From the NCBI GenBank assembly GCA_017308235.1, contig JAFKFL010000007.1, positions 186,001 to 250,000 on the forward strand: 64,000 nucleotides of DNA. The letters run 5' to 3'. The stretch comes from Alphaproteobacteria bacterium. GTDB lineage: Bacteria > Pseudomonadota > Alphaproteobacteria > Reyranellales > Reyranellaceae. The position numbers were made by a program, and so were the translations under genes. The notes below the pieces were generated by a model that did not search any database, had not been told where the DNA came from, and was given only the letters and a program-made list of their open reading frames with translations. Positions 49,441 to 58,363 of this stretch are shown here, piece by piece (the stretch's first letter is position 1; every line of letters begins with the position of its first letter).

Positions 49441-50923
49441 CGCGGAGCTTGATGTTGGTCACCTTGTAGAAGACGCAAGCCGCCGCTCGCGGCGCGGCGG
49501 CGCTGTGATGTTGTCGGCGCAGGCGGTGCGTGTGGTGGGCCAGATGGGCACGCTGATCGTGCTGGCGCGCCTGCTGCCGCCCTCGGCGTTCGGCCTCCTG
49601 GCCATGGTGGGCGCGATCGGTCTCATCCTCGATCTCGTCAAGGAGTTCGGCCTCTCGGCCGCCACCATCCAGAAGCACAACATCACCCAGGCGCAGGTGT
49701 CGGCGCTGTTCTGGATCAATTCGAGCGTCGGTGCAGTGCTGGGCGCGGGCCTGTTCCTTGCCGCGCCACTCCTTGCTCAGTTCTACGATCAGCCCGAGCT
49801 GGTCGACGTGGCGCGCTGGATGTCGCTGGCCTTCGTCGCCAGCGGCCTGGCCGTGCAGCACTGGGCGTTGCTGCGCCGTCAGATGCGGTTCGGCACCATC
49901 GCCGGCCTTGAGACGAGCGCCGACTTCCTGAGCTTCGCCGCCGGCATCGGGCTTGCGCTCTGGGGCGCGGGCTACTGGGCGCTGGTGGCGCAGCGGCTGA
50001 CCGGACCGCTGTTCCAGCTTTTCGGCAGCTGGATCCTTTGCCGCTGGCGGCCGAGTGCGCCGCGGCCGACCGAAGGTGTGCGCGCACTGCTGGGCTATGG
50101 TGCATCGGTCACGGGCAGTCAGCTCGCGGTCGCCTTCGCGCGCAGCATCGACCAGATCCTGATCGGCTGGCTGTGGGGTGCGGCGCTGCTCGGTCTCTAC
50201 GAGCGCACGACTCGGCTGCTCATGATGCCGGTCAATGCCATCGGTGCGCCGGTCTATGCCGCGGCGATGCCGGCGCTCAGCCGCCTGGTCGAGCAACCTG
50301 ACCGCTACCGTTCCCTGTTCGGCCAGGTGATGCAGAAGATCGCATTGCTCACGATGCCGGCCTTCGCGCTTTCCGCCGTCACCTCCGACTGGGTGGTGGC
50401 GATCCTGTTCGGTCCGTCGTGGACGCAGGCGGTACCGTTGGTTGCCCTATTCAGCGTCGCCGCCACGACGCTGCCGGTCGCGCAGTCCTCCGGCCTGCTC
50501 TACATGACCCAGGCCCGTACCACCGAGATGCTTCGCGCCAGCCTGATCGATACCGCCATCACGGTGGTCTCGATCCTGGCCGGGCTGCATTGGGGTGTGG
50601 TCGGGGTGGCCGGGTCGCTGGCCGCGGTCGGCGTGCTCGTCCGCATGCCGCTTGCTTTCTGGCTCGCAACCCGGCGCGGCCCGGTGTCGATCGGCGTGCT
50701 GTGGCGCGCGATCGCGCCGCCGGCTTCGGCTGCCATCGCGGTCGCCCTGTCGGTGGGCTGCTTGCGCCAGTTCGTGCAGGCACCGACGATCGTGGGCATC
50801 GCCACGGCGGCTGCGCTCGCCCTGTCGGTCGCGTTGCTGGCGTTGCTGGCGTGGCCCGAGACCCGGCGCGAGATCCTGAGCCTTCTGTTGTCGCGAAAGC
50901 TGCCGCGGCCGTCAGCCGGCTGA
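49409..50923 (+). CDS. Polysaccharide flippase (Wzx/WzxC-like, MOP superfamily)
   Basis: 504 residues with about twelve to fourteen hydrophobic helices. 'GGAVMLSAQAVRVVGQMGTL', 'LPPSAFGLLAMVGAIGLILD', 'EFGLSAATIQKHNITQAQVS' and 'FARSIDQILIGWLWGAALLG' are the typical first half of WzxC/AmsL-type flippases; 'PALSRLVEQPDRYRSLFGQV' precedes the central helices. It moves undecaprenyl-linked oligosaccharide units across the inner membrane. The ATG lies 32 bp inside fcl, so all three genes are coupled. Its polymerase partner could be the protein at 55793. Confidence 0.92.
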   Translation: MSLRKSAASPDAELDVGHLVEDASRRSRRGGAVMLSAQAVRVVGQMGTLIVLARLLPPSAFGLLAMVGAIGLILDLVKEFGLSAATIQKHNITQAQVSALFWINSSVGAVLGAGLFLAAPLLAQFYDQPELVDVARWMSLAFVASGLAVQHWALLRRQMRFGTIAGLETSADFLSFAAGIGLALWGAGYWALVAQRLTGPLFQLFGSWILCRWRPSAPRPTEGVRALLGYGASVTGSQLAVAFARSIDQILIGWLWGAALLGLYERTTRLLMMPVNAIGAPVYAAAMPALSRLVEQPDRYRSLFGQVMQKIALLTMPAFALSAVTSDWVVAILFGPSWTQAVPLVALFSVAATTLPVAQSSGLLYMTQARTTEMLRASLIDTAITVVSILAGLHWGVVGVAGSLAAVGVLVRMPLAFWLATRRGPVSIGVLWRAIAPPASAAIAVALSVGCLRQFVQAPTIVGIATAAALALSVALLALLAWPETRREILSLLLSRKLPRPSAG

Positions 50924-50954
50924 CAGATACCTCCTGCGGCCGCGCCCGCTGCGC

Positions 50955-52022
50955 TCAGGCGGTGCGGGCGACCGGGCGTTTCAGGTAGCGTCGCAGCCAC
51001 TTGTTGGTTGGCTTTTCCAGCACCCAGAAGGAGATGACGGCGACGGCGGTGCTGAGCGCAATCGTGATGATGGCGGCCATGATCGCCTTGACCGAAGGCG
51101 TCGTCATCGGATCCACCGCCTTCTCGACCAGCCCCACGACATAGGGGTGCAACAGGTAGAGCGAATAGCTCGCGTCACCGACCAGGACCACGACAAACGG
51201 GACCCAAAGGCGTCCTTCCAGGGCCAACGCAGCCAGGACAACGAGCAGGGACAACGGCGCACAAATAGCGACGTCATATTGCTTCGAGCCGAGCGTCGTC
51301 TGGAAAGCCATGCCAATGATGGCCACCACGCCGACGCCAACGGCCAACAAGGCCGGCGTCGCCTTCAGCCACTGAGGCTTCGTGGCATAGACGTGGAAGG
51401 CTGCCATGCCGAAGACGAATTCCAGGATCCGCGGATTGAACCAGTAGCTCCACGGCAAGGAGAGCGTGGCGACCTGGCCCAGCAGGCAGAGCGCGATCAG
51501 GATCACCGAGCAAGTGAGCGGCGCGTGCTTCGGCGACACGACGAGGCTCGCCGCAAACATGACGTAGAAGAACATCTCGTAGTTGAGCGTCCAGCCGAGA
51601 AAGAGGATAGGCTGGACCAATCCGGTTGGACGCTCGTACGGGATGAACAGCAACGATTTCACAAACGTCGTTGCATTCGCTTCCGTCGACTGCAGGAGGG
51701 TAGGGAACGTGATCGCGAGAGCGGCCACCGCCGCCGTCGCCACCCAATAGAGCGGCACGATCCTGATGAGACGCTTGGCGAGGAAATGATCGGGCTGTCG
51801 CGACGCTACGTAGCAGACGATGAATCCGCTGATGACAAAGAAGACATCAACGCCGAAATAACCAATGCCAATCAGACGAATATGAAAAAAAAGCACACCT
51901 AACGCCGCAATCGCCCTCAGACCCTGAATGGTCGTCAATCTATCCAATACTGGCCCTAACCTCTCGGAAATGTGCTTCCATCTATACACCGCGTTGCCAT
52001 TGCAGACAATGTTGGCGGGCAT
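50955..52022 (-). CDS. Acyltransferase family 3 (OafA/YrhL-like) membrane protein
   Basis: 355 residues from the ATG at 52022; a TTG near 51944 just before the conserved core is an alternative start. About ten membrane helices with the acyltransferase-3 signature 'IQGLRAIAALGVLFFHIRL' (catalytic His), 'GYFGVDVFFVISGFIVCYVA', 'RLIRIVPLYWVATA', 'GWTLNYEMFFYVMFA' and 'VGDASYSLYLLHPYVVGLV'. Family members O-acetylate or otherwise acylate surface polysaccharides at the inner membrane. It is convergent with the flippase gene and probably modifies the same polymer. Confidence 0.92.
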   Translation of the reverse strand: MPANIVCNGNAVYRWKHISERLGPVLDRLTTIQGLRAIAALGVLFFHIRLIGIGYFGVDVFFVISGFIVCYVASRQPDHFLAKRLIRIVPLYWVATAAVAALAITFPTLLQSTEANATTFVKSLLFIPYERPTGLVQPILFLGWTLNYEMFFYVMFAASLVVSPKHAPLTCSVILIALCLLGQVATLSLPWSYWFNPRILEFVFGMAAFHVYATKPQWLKATPALLAVGVGVVAIIGMAFQTTLGSKQYDVAICAPLSLLVVLAALALEGRLWVPFVVVLVGDASYSLYLLHPYVVGLVEKAVDPMTTPSVKAIMAAIITIALSTAVAVISFWVLEKPTNKWLRRYLKRPVARTA

Positions 52023-52031
52023 CCAGGGGCG

Positions 52032-52883
52032 TTACGCGAGTTGTGCGAGGCGCTCGCGAATCCGTGGCGCCGTTGCCTCCGGATCGCCGGCCGGCAGGAA
52101 GATGAAATTGTAGACGTAGTCGTGAAGCGGCGCGCGTCGATGCAGAGGCGTGGTCATGTTGGGGAGAGCCGCGCGCGTCTGCAGCCGGGCAACCGAGAAG
52201 GTCGCGATGTCATGCAACTCTGCGGCATGGATGTAGTAGCCGCGATAGCCGAGCCGGGTGAAGAACGCCGAGGTGCGTGCGATCCCGCCGGGTGACAGGC
52301 TCTCCTCGATCTCCACCAGCATGCGTGGCTGGCAGTGGCGAAGCGTGGCCACCGCTCCGTTCAGCACTTCCTGCTCATGCCCCTCGACATCGATCTTGAT
52401 GAAGCCGGCGGTGCCTACATAGGCATCGTCGAGCCGCATGCTGCGAACCCGGACGAGGTCATGCTCGGCGTAGCAGCCCGCGGCGGATGGCGAGAGCGTT
52501 GCGCAGCCACCGGCCCTCTCGCCATGGATCACCGGAATGCAGAGATCGACTTCGCCGGCATGGTCGGAGAGAGCGACCGGCTCGATGGTCACGTCGTCCG
52601 CGAACTTCGCGCGAAGCAGGCGCACGAACTCCGGCACCGGCTCGAAGGCGATGACATGGCTTGCATGACGTCGCATGAAGTGAACGTAGCCGCCGTAGTT
52701 GGCGCCGACGTCGATCGCGTCCTCGCCGCGCCGACACAGGAGATCGACGAAGCGCATCTCGATCTCGCCGTATCTTTCGTAATAACGGGCCTCGCGCCAG
52801 TTCAGCACCGATTGAGGCAGCAGCGCCCGTACGGCCTGTCTTGTCCTGCTATGGCGAACGCGTTCACTCGAGACGGCCACCAT
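52032..52883 (-). CDS. FkbM-family methyltransferase (second copy)
   Basis: 283 residues from the ATG at 52883 (GGGAGG upstream). SAM-binding 'EDAIDVGANYGGYVHFMRRH', 'HVIAFEPVPEFVRLLRAKFA', and 'GFIKIDVEGHEQEVLNGAVA' are the FkbM motifs. It is distinct in sequence from the copy at 44117. It probably methylates sugars of the surface polymer. It lies upstream of the acyltransferase gene on the same strand with a gap of only 9 bp, so the two are probably one operon of glycan-modifying enzymes. Confidence 0.9.
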   Translation of the reverse strand: MVAVSSERVRHSRTRQAVRALLPQSVLNWREARYYERYGEIEMRFVDLLCRRGEDAIDVGANYGGYVHFMRRHASHVIAFEPVPEFVRLLRAKFADDVTIEPVALSDHAGEVDLCIPVIHGERAGGCATLSPSAAGCYAEHDLVRVRSMRLDDAYVGTAGFIKIDVEGHEQEVLNGAVATLRHCQPRMLVEIEESLSPGGIARTSAFFTRLGYRGYYIHAAELHDIATFSVARLQTRAALPNMTTPLHRRAPLHDYVYNFIFLPAGDPEATAPRIRERLAQLA

Positions 52884-53189
52884 GCATGCCTCCCTGGCAA
52901 TGCGCCGGTGTCGGAAGTGTAGGCGGATCAGAGACCGTTATTATCTCATTGTTGTCTCATTTTGCTGTGATCATGAAGAGACATGGATTCATCGTCTCCG
53001 CGATGGCCACCCGCACCGCTCCCGATCACATAATAAGGTCACTGCGCGGGCATTTCCTCTCGGGGCGACATCTGTGAAGAAAGGATATCAGCTGCGGCCG
53101 GGATCCCACTGAATGTGCTGCCGATGAGCGGATTCCGCAGGCTGATCGACCCATCGTGCCGATCATCGAGGACAGCCAGGGAGAGTCGA
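52884..53189. promoter_or_regulatory. 306-bp divergent spacer, AT-rich centre
   Basis: No convincing gene. TCTCATTGT(T)GTCTCATTT at about 52943-52961 is an imperfect direct repeat in the most AT-rich section, the probable promoter area for the divergent methyltransferase and beta-helix genes. Confidence 0.35.
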
Positions 53190-54338
53190 GTGGACCGGAA
53201 CAGACGCGGTTTTGTGGGTGGAGCATCGGTTGCGCTGCTCGCAGGTTCGGCAGCAGCGGCCTTCGCACAACAGAAGGAGCTGGCCGGAGCGGAAGCCGCC
53301 GCCCGCGCCAAGTCGGGCCTCGCAAAGCCCACCTCGGGCGCCGAACTTGCGGCACTCCTGCAGACGGCAGCGGATACGCAGACCGTCGTGATGCTCGATC
53401 CGGCGACCGACATCACCGTCGACAAGACGGTCGACGTCGTCCAGCGCATCTCGACCAGCCAGGTCTGGGGCGTGATCGGCAACGGCGCGAAGATCCGCTC
53501 CAACATCCAGAACGGAACGCCGGTCATCAAGTATTCGGTCACGCCCAGCCAACCGAACGGCACCTCCTGCCGCGGGCTTACGATCCAGACCCTCGACATC
53601 ATCGGGTCGCTCAAGGATGGGCCCGGGCTGATGCTCCATGCACCCTCGAGCTGGGGCGCGATCTATCGCGCAACCCTGCGTGACAATGCGACGTCCTGTT
53701 GCGGTGGCCTCGGCGCGCTCCACATCAAGGGCGCGGTGTTCGAACTGCTGGTCGCGGGCCATGTGTCGGAGAACAACCGGCAGCATGGCGTCGCCATCGA
53801 GCATGAGGGCAACGCCATCATCTCCAACGTCATGATGCATGGCCTGAACAGCAGCCGGAACACCAAGGCCGGGCTCTATACGTCGTCGAATTCCGTCGAT
53901 GTCGTTCAGGGCTCGTTTGTGAACAACGGCGATTCGGGCATCAACGCGCCGATCGGCATCCGGTCGGTGGCCTATATCAACGGCGAGAACACCGGCCAGT
54001 TCGTGATCCGCGCCGGCGGTTTTGCCAACATCCACAATTGCGAGGCGTCGACCGACGGCAAGACCATCCAGCACGATGGCGTGACGGGAAAGCCGGCCGG
54101 CGTGCCGACCGAGGCCCTCGTCGATTACTACGCGTTCAACCAGTATTCGAACGACCTCAAGCTGACCGGCGAATGCAAGGTCACCAACTACAACGGTGGC
54201 ACCGGCTATCTCGCGCGCATCCAGCAGGCGAAGGGCTCCTCGAACGTGTGGCTCGAGCCGTGGATGGACAAGGCATCGGTCCGCCGCACCAAGCAGGGCG
54301 ACAAGCTGCCCAACATCCGGCAGGTGACGGCAAGCTAA
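53190..54338 (+). CDS. Exported right-handed beta-helix protein
   Basis: 382 residues from the GTG at 53190 with AGGGAG upstream. Twin-arginine-like export signal 'RNRRGFVGGASVALLAGSAA' ending 'AAFAQ'. The mature protein is rich in short strands and Asn ('SENNRQHGVAIEHEGNAIIS', 'SSNSVDVVQGSFVNNGDSGI', 'INGENTGQFVIRAGGFANIH'), which is the look of a parallel beta-helix as in pectate-lyase-like folds and polysaccharide lyases or epimerases. Its enzymatic activity, if any, is unknown. Placement between polysaccharide operons suggests it acts on the exported glycan in the periplasm. Confidence 0.72.
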   Translation: MDRNRRGFVGGASVALLAGSAAAAFAQQKELAGAEAAARAKSGLAKPTSGAELAALLQTAADTQTVVMLDPATDITVDKTVDVVQRISTSQVWGVIGNGAKIRSNIQNGTPVIKYSVTPSQPNGTSCRGLTIQTLDIIGSLKDGPGLMLHAPSSWGAIYRATLRDNATSCCGGLGALHIKGAVFELLVAGHVSENNRQHGVAIEHEGNAIISNVMMHGLNSSRNTKAGLYTSSNSVDVVQGSFVNNGDSGINAPIGIRSVAYINGENTGQFVIRAGGFANIHNCEASTDGKTIQHDGVTGKPAGVPTEALVDYYAFNQYSNDLKLTGECKVTNYNGGTGYLARIQQAKGSSNVWLEPWMDKASVRRTKQGDKLPNIRQVTAS

Positions 54339-54369
54339 CGGAGCTGAAACGGCTCTTCGCGGCAGTGTG

Positions 54370-54400
54370 GGGCGACAGCCGAGCGACCCGGACGTCGCCC
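54370..54400. terminator. Weak hairpin between convergent genes
   Basis: GGGCGAC (54370-54376) and GTCGCCC (54394-54400) could pair around a 17-nt loop between the beta-helix gene and the convergent glycosyltransferase gene. There is no T-run, so confidence is low. Confidence 0.3.
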
Positions 54401-54408
54401 TGGCTAGG

Positions 54409-55770
54409 TCAGGCCGCCCGGGCGATGGTCCGTGTGATGGCGCGAGCGAACGTGGCTTCGAAGCGGTCGGCGACGTTCGAGATGTCGAAGGCGTTCTCCG
54501 CATAGGCACGGCCGGCGGCGCCACAGCTGGTGCAGGTCTGCGGTTCGTTGCGCAAGCGCGCCGCGGCAGCCACGAAGGCTTCCCGGTCGCCGGCGGAGAC
54601 GCAAAGTCCCGCACTGGCCTTCTGAACCAGCCGCACCGAAAGATTGCTGGTCGGCGCCGATAGCAGGATCGGCCGGCCGCCGCACAGGTAGCTCAGCACC
54701 TTCGACGGCACGGAGAACGGCCCGGCGTCGTTCTCGAGCAGCGCGACGAGGACGTCGGCGGCCCCCAGAGCATCCGGAAAGACTTCCATCGGCTGCAGGG
54801 GAAGGAACAGCAGGTTCGACTTCGGCTGCTCGGTGTTGCGGGCCTTGAGCGTGTCGTAGCTGACCCCGGACGCTGCCACCGCGATGACCACGTCCGGATC
54901 ATTCTCGAAGCGCTCGGCAAGTGCCCACAGAAGGTCCGGATTGTGTTTCAGTGCGAGCGTGCCGGAGTACAGGAAGACGAACTTGTCCGACAGCCCGTGT
55001 TGCATCGCCCAGGCATTGTCCTTGCGCCGCAACGGCAAGGTATCGAGCGCGCCCCAGTTCGGGATGACGTCGATCGCATCGTCGGTGACGCCGAAGCTCT
55101 TCAGCGCCGGCTTGAAATCGTCGCTGCAGAGGACGACGCCGTCGCTCTGGCGCAGCATGCTGGCTTCGAGGTGGCGATAGTAGGCGCCGATCGCGTGGCC
55201 GACGACCGGGAGCTTGCGGCCGAGGATCTTCGCTGCCGCAAGGCTGTAGAAATCCTGCATCCAGAACAGGAACGAGGAGCCCGAGCGGCGGACGCTCTTC
55301 AGGATCGCCGCCTGCGCTTCGAGCGGCGTGTTGCCCGAGATCGTGACGTCGGGCTCAAACGCGGCGATCCGCTGGCTGGCGAGCTCGCCGTAGAGGATGT
55401 CAGCGGCGCGCCGGCGGATGAGGTTCTGCTTGGAATAGGCGCGTCCGATCGAGATCGGCTCGACCGTGAAATTGGCCGGATCGTCCGGCAGCCGCTGCGT
55501 ATTGCCCTTCGGGCCCATGTCCTCGGCGAAGAAGAAATGACGGACTTCGTGGCCGCGCCGCGCGAGCTCGCGCGACAGCTCGAACTGGAACGGATGGCCG
55601 CAGTAGTCGTGGATCGCGATCCGGCTCGAGCCGCGCGTCTTGCGCGCCGACCGGGTGTCGACTTCGGTCAGATGGCTGCGGCCTGAATGCTCGCGCGGGC
55701 GAGGGCTCGCCGCCCTCCCATCGCTGCGGGACTGGAACGTGGCCGTCCGGGTGTTCTCGCTACGCATCAC
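54409..55770 (-). CDS. Glycosyltransferase family 4 protein
   Basis: 453 residues; the first about 45 are polar and probably disordered, so an internal start is possible. GT-B fold: 'IAIHDYCGHPFQFELSRELA' (N-terminal Rossmann), 'VTISGNTPLEAQAAILKSVR', 'DVIPNWGALDTLPLRRKD', 'FVFLYSGTLALKHNPDLLWA' and the donor site 'FSVPSKVLSYLCGGRPILLS'. This layout matches WbuB/Fnl-type transferases. It is the last gene of the minus-strand exopolysaccharide operon and lies 22 bp downstream of the polymerase-like gene. Confidence 0.88.
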   Translation of the reverse strand: MMRSENTRTATFQSRSDGRAASPRPREHSGRSHLTEVDTRSARKTRGSSRIAIHDYCGHPFQFELSRELARRGHEVRHFFFAEDMGPKGNTQRLPDDPANFTVEPISIGRAYSKQNLIRRRAADILYGELASQRIAAFEPDVTISGNTPLEAQAAILKSVRRSGSSFLFWMQDFYSLAAAKILGRKLPVVGHAIGAYYRHLEASMLRQSDGVVLCSDDFKPALKSFGVTDDAIDVIPNWGALDTLPLRRKDNAWAMQHGLSDKFVFLYSGTLALKHNPDLLWALAERFENDPDVVIAVAASGVSYDTLKARNTEQPKSNLLFLPLQPMEVFPDALGAADVLVALLENDAGPFSVPSKVLSYLCGGRPILLSAPTSNLSVRLVQKASAGLCVSAGDREAFVAAAARLRNEPQTCTSCGAAGRAYAENAFDISNVADRFEATFARAITRTIARAA

Positions 55771-55792
55771 GCGAATCTCCGAAACTCAGGCG

Positions 55793-57151
55793 TCATGTCG
55801 GCCCGGCCAGCCGCGGGAAGCGGCGGGCGAGCAGAGGATGGGGTTGCGGCCCGGTGTAGACCTGCTCTTCGCTCGCCTCCTGCTGGGAGACCAGCACGGT
55901 GCAGGCCGCCGCGATCAGCAGCACGGCCCAGGTCTTGGGCCCGACATAGGAACCCGAGGCCTGACCCAGGATCGCCCAGACGGCCCAACAGTAGAGAATG
56001 CTGGTCGTGCCGAGCACGCGCAGCCACAGGCTGATGCCGATCAACGTGATCGTGCCCCAGATGGCGCCAAGGTAGATCCAGTGCGTCCAGAAGTAGTTGG
56101 TCAGCACGTCGGACACCTTGGGAATGCGCCATGCCGACGAAAACTGCGCCGAGTTGTTGAACACGGTCAGCACCCGATCGGCGATGTAGGGCTCGCCGGT
56201 CAGGCCCGAGCCTGCCCAGGGGTGGACGTGGAACATGTCGAAAGCCACCAGCATCGGGCCGGTGAAGCGATAGAAGAAGCTCGCGTCCTGGCCGGCCTGC
56301 AGCTGGTGCAGGCGCTCGGCGAATATGGTCTGGCCGGCGATCACGGTCAGCGTCAGGACCAGCGCCGAGACGATGGCGGCGCCGATCAATCGGCTGGGCG
56401 AGTTCCGCCGCGCGCCACCGGCGAGGAAGATGCCGTACGGGACGGCGAGCAGCACCATCAGCATCAACGTCGGGCCGGGCAGGACGACCAGGGCGAGGCC
56501 GAGCAGGCCAACGAAGATCAGGTACTTGTAGCGGGAGCGGCTCAGCACCAGCCAGACCGAGGAGAAGTGCGTATAGGCGAAGGTGACAGCCGACGGCTCG
56601 GAGGTGAAGAGCTTGGGCCGGACGCGGCCGTAGAGGATCTCGTCGCGCAGGTCGGCATCGTACACGACGCCCGGATTGTAGAGCAGCCCGCGCACCTTGT
56701 CGCTGATCTCGCGCAACCCGCCGTATTCCTCGAGCAGGCAACCGACCATGATGGTGAGACAGAAGGCGAGCAGGATGGCGGCGATCCGGTCGCGGTCGCC
56801 GTGGGTCATGGTGAGGAAGACGGCATAGCCGATCACCAGCGAGTAGACGAGCTGGACGAGGCCGGTAAATCGCTTGTCGAGAAAAGTGATGTCCGAGGCC
56901 GAAAAGATCGAGGCAAGGAACATCACGATCACCAGCAGAAGTCCCGCCAGCTCGCGTTGCCGCATGTCGTTGCGCCGCCGCCACAGCATCACGATGCCCG
57001 CGAGGCCCGAAGGCGCGCAGGTGAGCGGGATCTTCTGTGTGATCTGCAGGGCGACGCCGAGGTAGAGCCCGAGCAGATAGACGACGAACAGGAAGGCGTC
57101 GAAGCCGTCCATCCGGCGCTGGCTGGGGGCGAAGGCGTAGACGGTCCTCAT
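55793..57151 (-). CDS. O-antigen ligase/polymerase-like membrane protein 3
   Basis: 452 residues from the ATG at 57151, overlapping the previous stop (ATGA). About ten or more membrane helices. Related to the pair at 28396 and 30104 by 'EEYGGLREISDKVRGLLYN', 'YGRVRPKLFTSEPSAVTFAY', 'LPGPTLMLM', 'QDASFFYRFTGP', 'WAGSGLTGEPYIADR' and 'WAILGQASGSYVGPKTWAVL'. The operon context, between glycosyltransferases and with a Wzz-like kinase, makes a Wzy-type polymerase role likely for this copy. That gives indirect support for a glycan role of the other two. Confidence 0.8.
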   Translation of the reverse strand: MRTVYAFAPSQRRMDGFDAFLFVVYLLGLYLGVALQITQKIPLTCAPSGLAGIVMLWRRRNDMRQRELAGLLLVIVMFLASIFSASDITFLDKRFTGLVQLVYSLVIGYAVFLTMTHGDRDRIAAILLAFCLTIMVGCLLEEYGGLREISDKVRGLLYNPGVVYDADLRDEILYGRVRPKLFTSEPSAVTFAYTHFSSVWLVLSRSRYKYLIFVGLLGLALVVLPGPTLMLMVLLAVPYGIFLAGGARRNSPSRLIGAAIVSALVLTLTVIAGQTIFAERLHQLQAGQDASFFYRFTGPMLVAFDMFHVHPWAGSGLTGEPYIADRVLTVFNNSAQFSSAWRIPKVSDVLTNYFWTHWIYLGAIWGTITLIGISLWLRVLGTTSILYCWAVWAILGQASGSYVGPKTWAVLLIAAACTVLVSQQEASEEQVYTGPQPHPLLARRFPRLAGPT

Positions 57152-58344
57152 GACGCGGCGATGGCCGACAGGATCTGCCGGCCGCGGCTCGCCCAGTCGA
57201 AGCGGTCGCGGCATACCGCGAAGGCGCGTTCCTGCAATCTGTTCAGCCGGTCGACGTCGTCGATCGCCTCCAGCACGCCGCGTGCCAGCGCAGCGTGATT
57301 GGGGAAGAGCATGACGCTGTCGTCGTGGATCAAGGGGACGCCGGCGAAGGAACCCGAGAGGGCGAACACCGGAATGCGGTTGAAGATGTACTCCAGCACC
57401 TTGAGCTTGAAGCCGCCGCCGCTGCGCTCCGGCACGATGGCGATGCGCGCCTGGTCGAGGTAGCTGTCGAGGTCAGGGACGGTGCCGGTGATGTGCGTGG
57501 CCTTTGTCCGGCGCCGCAGCTGCTCCAGGAAGCGCTCGTCGCCGCTGCCGACGGCTTGCAGCTCAGCGTCCTGCTCGGCAAACAGCGGGTCCGCAACGTC
57601 GACGAACTCCTCGAGGTTCATGCGCTTGGCGATCCAGTCGAAGGAACCGACGATGATGGCGCGGCGCGGCAGGTCGGTGGAGATGCGCCGTTCGGCGATG
57701 CGCCGGCCACGGTAGCCAGGCGTGATCACGCCCATCGGCTTGTCGTTGCATCGGCGGCGGTAGAGCTGCAGGTCCTCGGGCGTGATGGCCGTGACGAAGT
57801 CGACCGAATCGACCAGCTCGCGTTCGAGCCGCGATACCTTGGCGGCGTCGAGCTTCACCGCCTGACGACGCAGGAACTGCCGCTGGTTGTCGGCGACCTG
57901 CGTGCGCAGGCTTTCCTCGTGGTTGTGAGAGACGTAGATCAGCCGCGGCCGGTCGCTGCAGCCGGCATAGTGGTCGCGCACCTGGTGCAGGGCCCAACCG
58001 ACGGAGATGCCGTCGAACACGATGCCGTCCCAGCCGCCACGGCCGAGCAGTTCGTGCAGCGTGCGGCGCATTTCGCCGGTGCGGCCGCGATAGGCGATGT
58101 GCGGCAGCCGCGAGGCAAGGCTGCCCCAGCGCGACTGCGACGGCTCCAGCGGGTCGCTGGGCAGCCACCAGACGACATGCTCGTCGCGTGTTCCGTTGCA
58201 GCGTGATGACTCGGGCCGGCGCAGGCCCAGCACCTCGATCTCGCTGCCCGTCGCCGCCACCGAATCGATCAGCCCGCCAGAGTAGACGTACTGGCCGTTA
58301 TGCTGAGGTTCGGGGTCGGCGAGCGTCAGCCATAGGCAGCGCAT
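57148..58344 (-). CDS. Glycosyltransferase family 4 protein
   Basis: 398 residues from the ATG at 58344 (AAGGA upstream). N-terminal 'RCLWLTLADPEPQHNGQYVY' and 'YSGGLIDSVAATGSEIEVLG' form the glycine-rich acceptor loop. The C-terminal domain has 'IIVGSFDWIAKRMNLEEFVD', 'ITGTVPDLDSYLDQARIAIV' and the donor motif 'PERSGGGFKLKVLEYIFNRI', in which Glu and Lys bind the nucleotide sugar. It adds one sugar of the exopolysaccharide repeat. It is coupled by a 4-bp overlap to the polymerase-like gene and starts 19 bp after the initiating transferase. Confidence 0.9.
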   Translation of the reverse strand: MRCLWLTLADPEPQHNGQYVYSGGLIDSVAATGSEIEVLGLRRPESSRCNGTRDEHVVWWLPSDPLEPSQSRWGSLASRLPHIAYRGRTGEMRRTLHELLGRGGWDGIVFDGISVGWALHQVRDHYAGCSDRPRLIYVSHNHEESLRTQVADNQRQFLRRQAVKLDAAKVSRLERELVDSVDFVTAITPEDLQLYRRRCNDKPMGVITPGYRGRRIAERRISTDLPRRAIIVGSFDWIAKRMNLEEFVDVADPLFAEQDAELQAVGSGDERFLEQLRRRTKATHITGTVPDLDSYLDQARIAIVPERSGGGFKLKVLEYIFNRIPVFALSGSFAGVPLIHDDSVMLFPNHAALARGVLEAIDDVDRLNRLQERAFAVCRDRFDWASRGRQILSAIAAS

Positions 58345-58363
58345 CGGCCGATCCTTGGAGCGG

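Noticed and set aside
55640..57298. 552-codon plus-strand frame in the exopolysaccharide operon
   Set aside because: It is antisense to the third polymerase-like gene and has the same charged low-complexity pattern as the other shadows.
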